Source of the DNA: Nitrospinota bacterium
GTDB lineage: Bacteria > Nitrospinota_A > UBA7883
NCBI GenBank assembly: GCA_029880775.1
Contig: JAOUNV010000060.1
Span: 1-8,060 of the forward strand
Length of the DNA: 8,060 bases
Reading direction: 5' to 3'
A model generated the notes under the pieces. The model ran no database searches, had not been told where the DNA came from, and saw only the letters and a list, made by a program, of their open reading frames with translations. Within the stretch, counting starts at the first letter, position 1; each line of letters begins with the position of its first letter. The position numbers and the translations under genes are program-made. Positions 6,937-8,060 of this stretch are shown one piece after another.

Positions 6937-7769
6937 GCCGAACGTCGCAGGGTGTACCCCATTCTATCCATGATATTACTCATGGAAGTGTTCCCCTGGA
7001 GAGCGAATGCCCTCATCCGCCTCATCTGGGAAGCAGGCGCCACGCCATTGTTCGCCCCGGCGCTGATGTCGCGAAAGCCCATCATGTCCATCATGCGGGT
7101 GAAGATAGAGTCCTCCACCCCCATGGCCTTTGCCAGGGCAGCTTGCCCCGCCGGGCCGGCGCATTCCAGGGAGACGTATGTGGTGACCATTACCTCCCTG
7201 TCCTCGCAGCAGAGGTATGGGACGATGGCTTCTATGGCCTGCTTATTGCCAATGGAAGATAACATCTTGATAAGCTCCAGCAGCAGGGGCTGCTCCGCCG
7301 TGGGGAGCCTGGGGATGACGATCCTGGCGAAAGAGCTTCTGTACAAGCGGAAAATGGCCCTGGCGGACTTGATCTTGTCCGCATCATGCTCGGCAAGGTC
7401 CAGCTTGCGAATAAGTATATTGAGGGTGGCCCAATAACCCTGTCTTGCGTAGGAATCGCTGACGCTTTCCCTTTTTTTGGCCCCGCCGATGATCAATGTC
7501 AGGATGCGCTCCCTGGAGCGTATCAAAAGTCGACTCAGCCAGCTTTGGCGCTTTTCGGTTTTTTCGTTCCTTATCTCATCCAGTATAATGTTATAGGCCT
7601 GGACGATGGAATGGAACTTGGTTACGTCCGCATGGCCGGACTGGTTGTCCGGATGATAAAGGCTTGCTGCTTTGCGGTACGAACTCTTGATTTCGGCTAT
7701 ACTAGAGTTTCTGTCGACGTTGAGCATAATATATGCCTGTTCAAGTGTGAGTTTGTTGCGAGAAACCAT
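6933..7769 (-). CDS. J-domain (DnaJ-like) protein with HEAT-like helices
   Basis: 278 residues. Residues about 8-65 form a J domain: LTLEQAYIMLNVDRNSS, the helix IAEIKSSYRKAASLYHPD with the HPD motif (39-41) needed to stimulate DnaK ATPase, and a following helix up to about 65. No Gly/Phe linker or zinc fingers follow, so this is a class III J protein, likely specialised for one client. A basic stretch (about 66-105) leads to helical repeats: LLLELIKMLSSIGNKQAIEA (163-182), then IVPYLCCEDREVMVTTYVSL, which look like HEAT repeats used for protein contacts. The Met-rich C-terminus is unrecognised. There is no signal peptide or clear membrane segment, so it should be cytosolic. It is first in a two-gene unit and overlaps the ParB-like gene by 4 bases, suggesting stoichiometric expression. 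Shine-Dalgarno is poor. The J domain is sure; the specific role is unknown. Confidence 0.85.
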   Translation of the reverse strand: MVSRNKLTLEQAYIMLNVDRNSSIAEIKSSYRKAASLYHPDNQSGHADVTKFHSIVQAYNIILDEIRNEKTEKRQSWLSRLLIRSRERILTLIIGGAKKRESVSDSYARQGYWATLNILIRKLDLAEHDADKIKSARAIFRLYRSSFARIVIPRLPTAEQPLLLELIKMLSSIGNKQAIEAIVPYLCCEDREVMVTTYVSLECAGPAGQAALAKAMGVEDSIFTRMMDMMGFRDISAGANNGVAPASQMRRMRAFALQGNTSMSNIMDRMGYTLRRSA

Positions 7770-7799
7770 ATGCTGTTAAATACACCCAATAAGACCACA

Positions 7800-7805
7800 A
7801 TTATA
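7800..7805 (-). promoter_or_regulatory. Candidate -10 box for the J-domain/ParB-like operon
   Basis: The minus strand reads TATAAT, a full sigma70 consensus, about 30 bases before the J-domain start codon at 7769. The -35 position at 17-base spacing (7823-7828) reads GTTCTA, which is poor, so the promoter may need an activator. The alternative pair is TTGACA at 7833-7838 with TAAATT at 7810-7815. Confidence 0.45.
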
Positions 7806-7817
7806 TGTAAATTTACA
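7806..7817. promoter_or_regulatory. Perfect 12-bp palindrome, candidate operator
   Basis: TGTAAATTTACA is self-complementary and abuts the TATAAT box, sitting in the -10/-35 spacer of the likely J-domain promoter. That is a classical place for a repressor. No regulator gene is visible nearby, so the binding protein is unknown. Confidence 0.4.
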
Positions 7818-7893
7818 CTAATTAGAACAAACTGTCAAGCAAATTGCTACTTTATTCACAGATAATGTCAAGAAACACATGTATGTTATTGAT

Positions 7894-8060
7894 ATGAAAC
7901 CATTAATATTGATAGATAGAGTTTCTTTTGTCTACCCGCCGTCCAAGGGGCACCCGGCCAAACAGGTGCTGAATGATTTCTCCCTGGAGATCAACCGAAG
8001 TGAGGTGGTGTTGATTTCCGGTAAATCAGGCGCCGGAAAGACCACCCTGTTGCGGATATT
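7894..8060 (+). CDS. ABC transporter ATP-binding protein, N-terminal part (runs off right edge)
   Basis: The visible 55 codons begin MKPLILIDRVSFVYPPSKG and continue to a Walker A motif GKSGAGKTT at residues 43-51, followed by LLRI. An aromatic Tyr at residue 14 fits the A-loop that stacks on ATP. This is the start of an ABC-type nucleotide-binding subunit, and it powers transport or a membrane-linked process with partner membrane proteins that would lie beyond the window. The style is close to FtsE, LolD and MacB-type ATPases, but the Q-loop, signature and Walker B are not visible, so the subfamily cannot be fixed. An in-frame ATG at 7879 would add five residues (MYVID). Neither start has a strong Shine-Dalgarno; 7894 is chosen because the family usually begins only a few residues before the first strand. 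It is transcribed away from the J-domain gene. Confidence 0.9.
   Translation, partial: MKPLILIDRVSFVYPPSKGHPAKQVLNDFSLEINRSEVVLISGKSGAGKTTLLRI

Larger units (their letters stand above)
7770..7893. other. Divergent AT-rich intergenic promoter region
   Basis: This 124-base gap is far more AT-rich than its surroundings and separates the minus-strand J-domain gene from the plus-strand ABC gene, so promoters for both should lie here. For the minus strand there is a perfect TATAAT at 7800-7805. There is also a separate TTGACA at 7833-7838, which is 17 bases from a weaker TAAATT (7810-7815). For the plus strand, GATAAT at 7861-7866 could be a -10 box, with no good -35. An interrupted inverted repeat AGCAA-A-TTGCT lies at 7838-7848. 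Confidence 0.6.

Noticed and set aside
7386..7865. Open frame of 159 codons on the plus strand reaching into the intergenic region
   Set aside because: It is antisense to the J domain and has no ribosome site or domain signal.

Overview
The window looks like a chromosomal segment of a GC-rich, probably Gram-negative, free-living bacterium. The genes seen are housekeeping types (topA, dprA, glnE), and there is no phage, insertion sequence, CRISPR or plasmid replication gene. GlnE argues for PII-linked control of glutamine synthetase, as in Proteobacteria and several deep-branching Gram-negative phyla (Desulfobacterota, Nitrospirota, Nitrospinota). I cannot place the organism more exactly by eye.

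Layout. Six genes lie on the minus strand and one partial gene on the plus strand. Read in the direction of transcription from about 5832 down to 1, they are: a radical SAM protein of the spore photoproduct lyase (SPL) family, glnE, dprA, and the first 243 codons of topA, which runs off the left edge. SPL and glnE share an ATGA overlap. glnE and dprA are 7 bases apart, and dprA and topA 15 bases apart. All three downstream genes have Shine-Dalgarno sequences, so this is almost certainly one transcript. A second minus-strand pair lies upstream: a J-domain protein with HEAT-like helices (6933-7769), and a divergent ParB-like protein (5968-6936) whose start overlaps the J-domain stop by ATGA. The right end holds the start of an ABC transporter ATPase (from 7894), transcribed divergently from the J-domain gene.

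Non-coding parts. Only two gaps exceed 100 bases. The 135-base gap before the SPL gene carries a 15-bp tandem repeat of about four decaying copies and a perfect 12-bp palindrome just in front of the SPL start codon. The 124-base AT-rich gap between the J-domain and ABC genes carries a perfect 12-bp palindrome beside a consensus -10 box, the best operator/promoter candidate here.

How the genes fit. DprA and TopA are frequent neighbours and both act on DNA: DprA handles incoming single strands and TopA relaxes supercoils. GlnE controls nitrogen assimilation, and its place in this operon is probably historical rather than functional. The SPL homologue keeps the radical SAM cluster ligands but lacks the catalytic Cys and one Tyr of true spore photoproduct lyase, so its substrate is unknown. 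The most system-like novelty is the coupled pair of a J-domain co-chaperone and a ParB-fold protein, with no ParA and no recognisable parS nearby.
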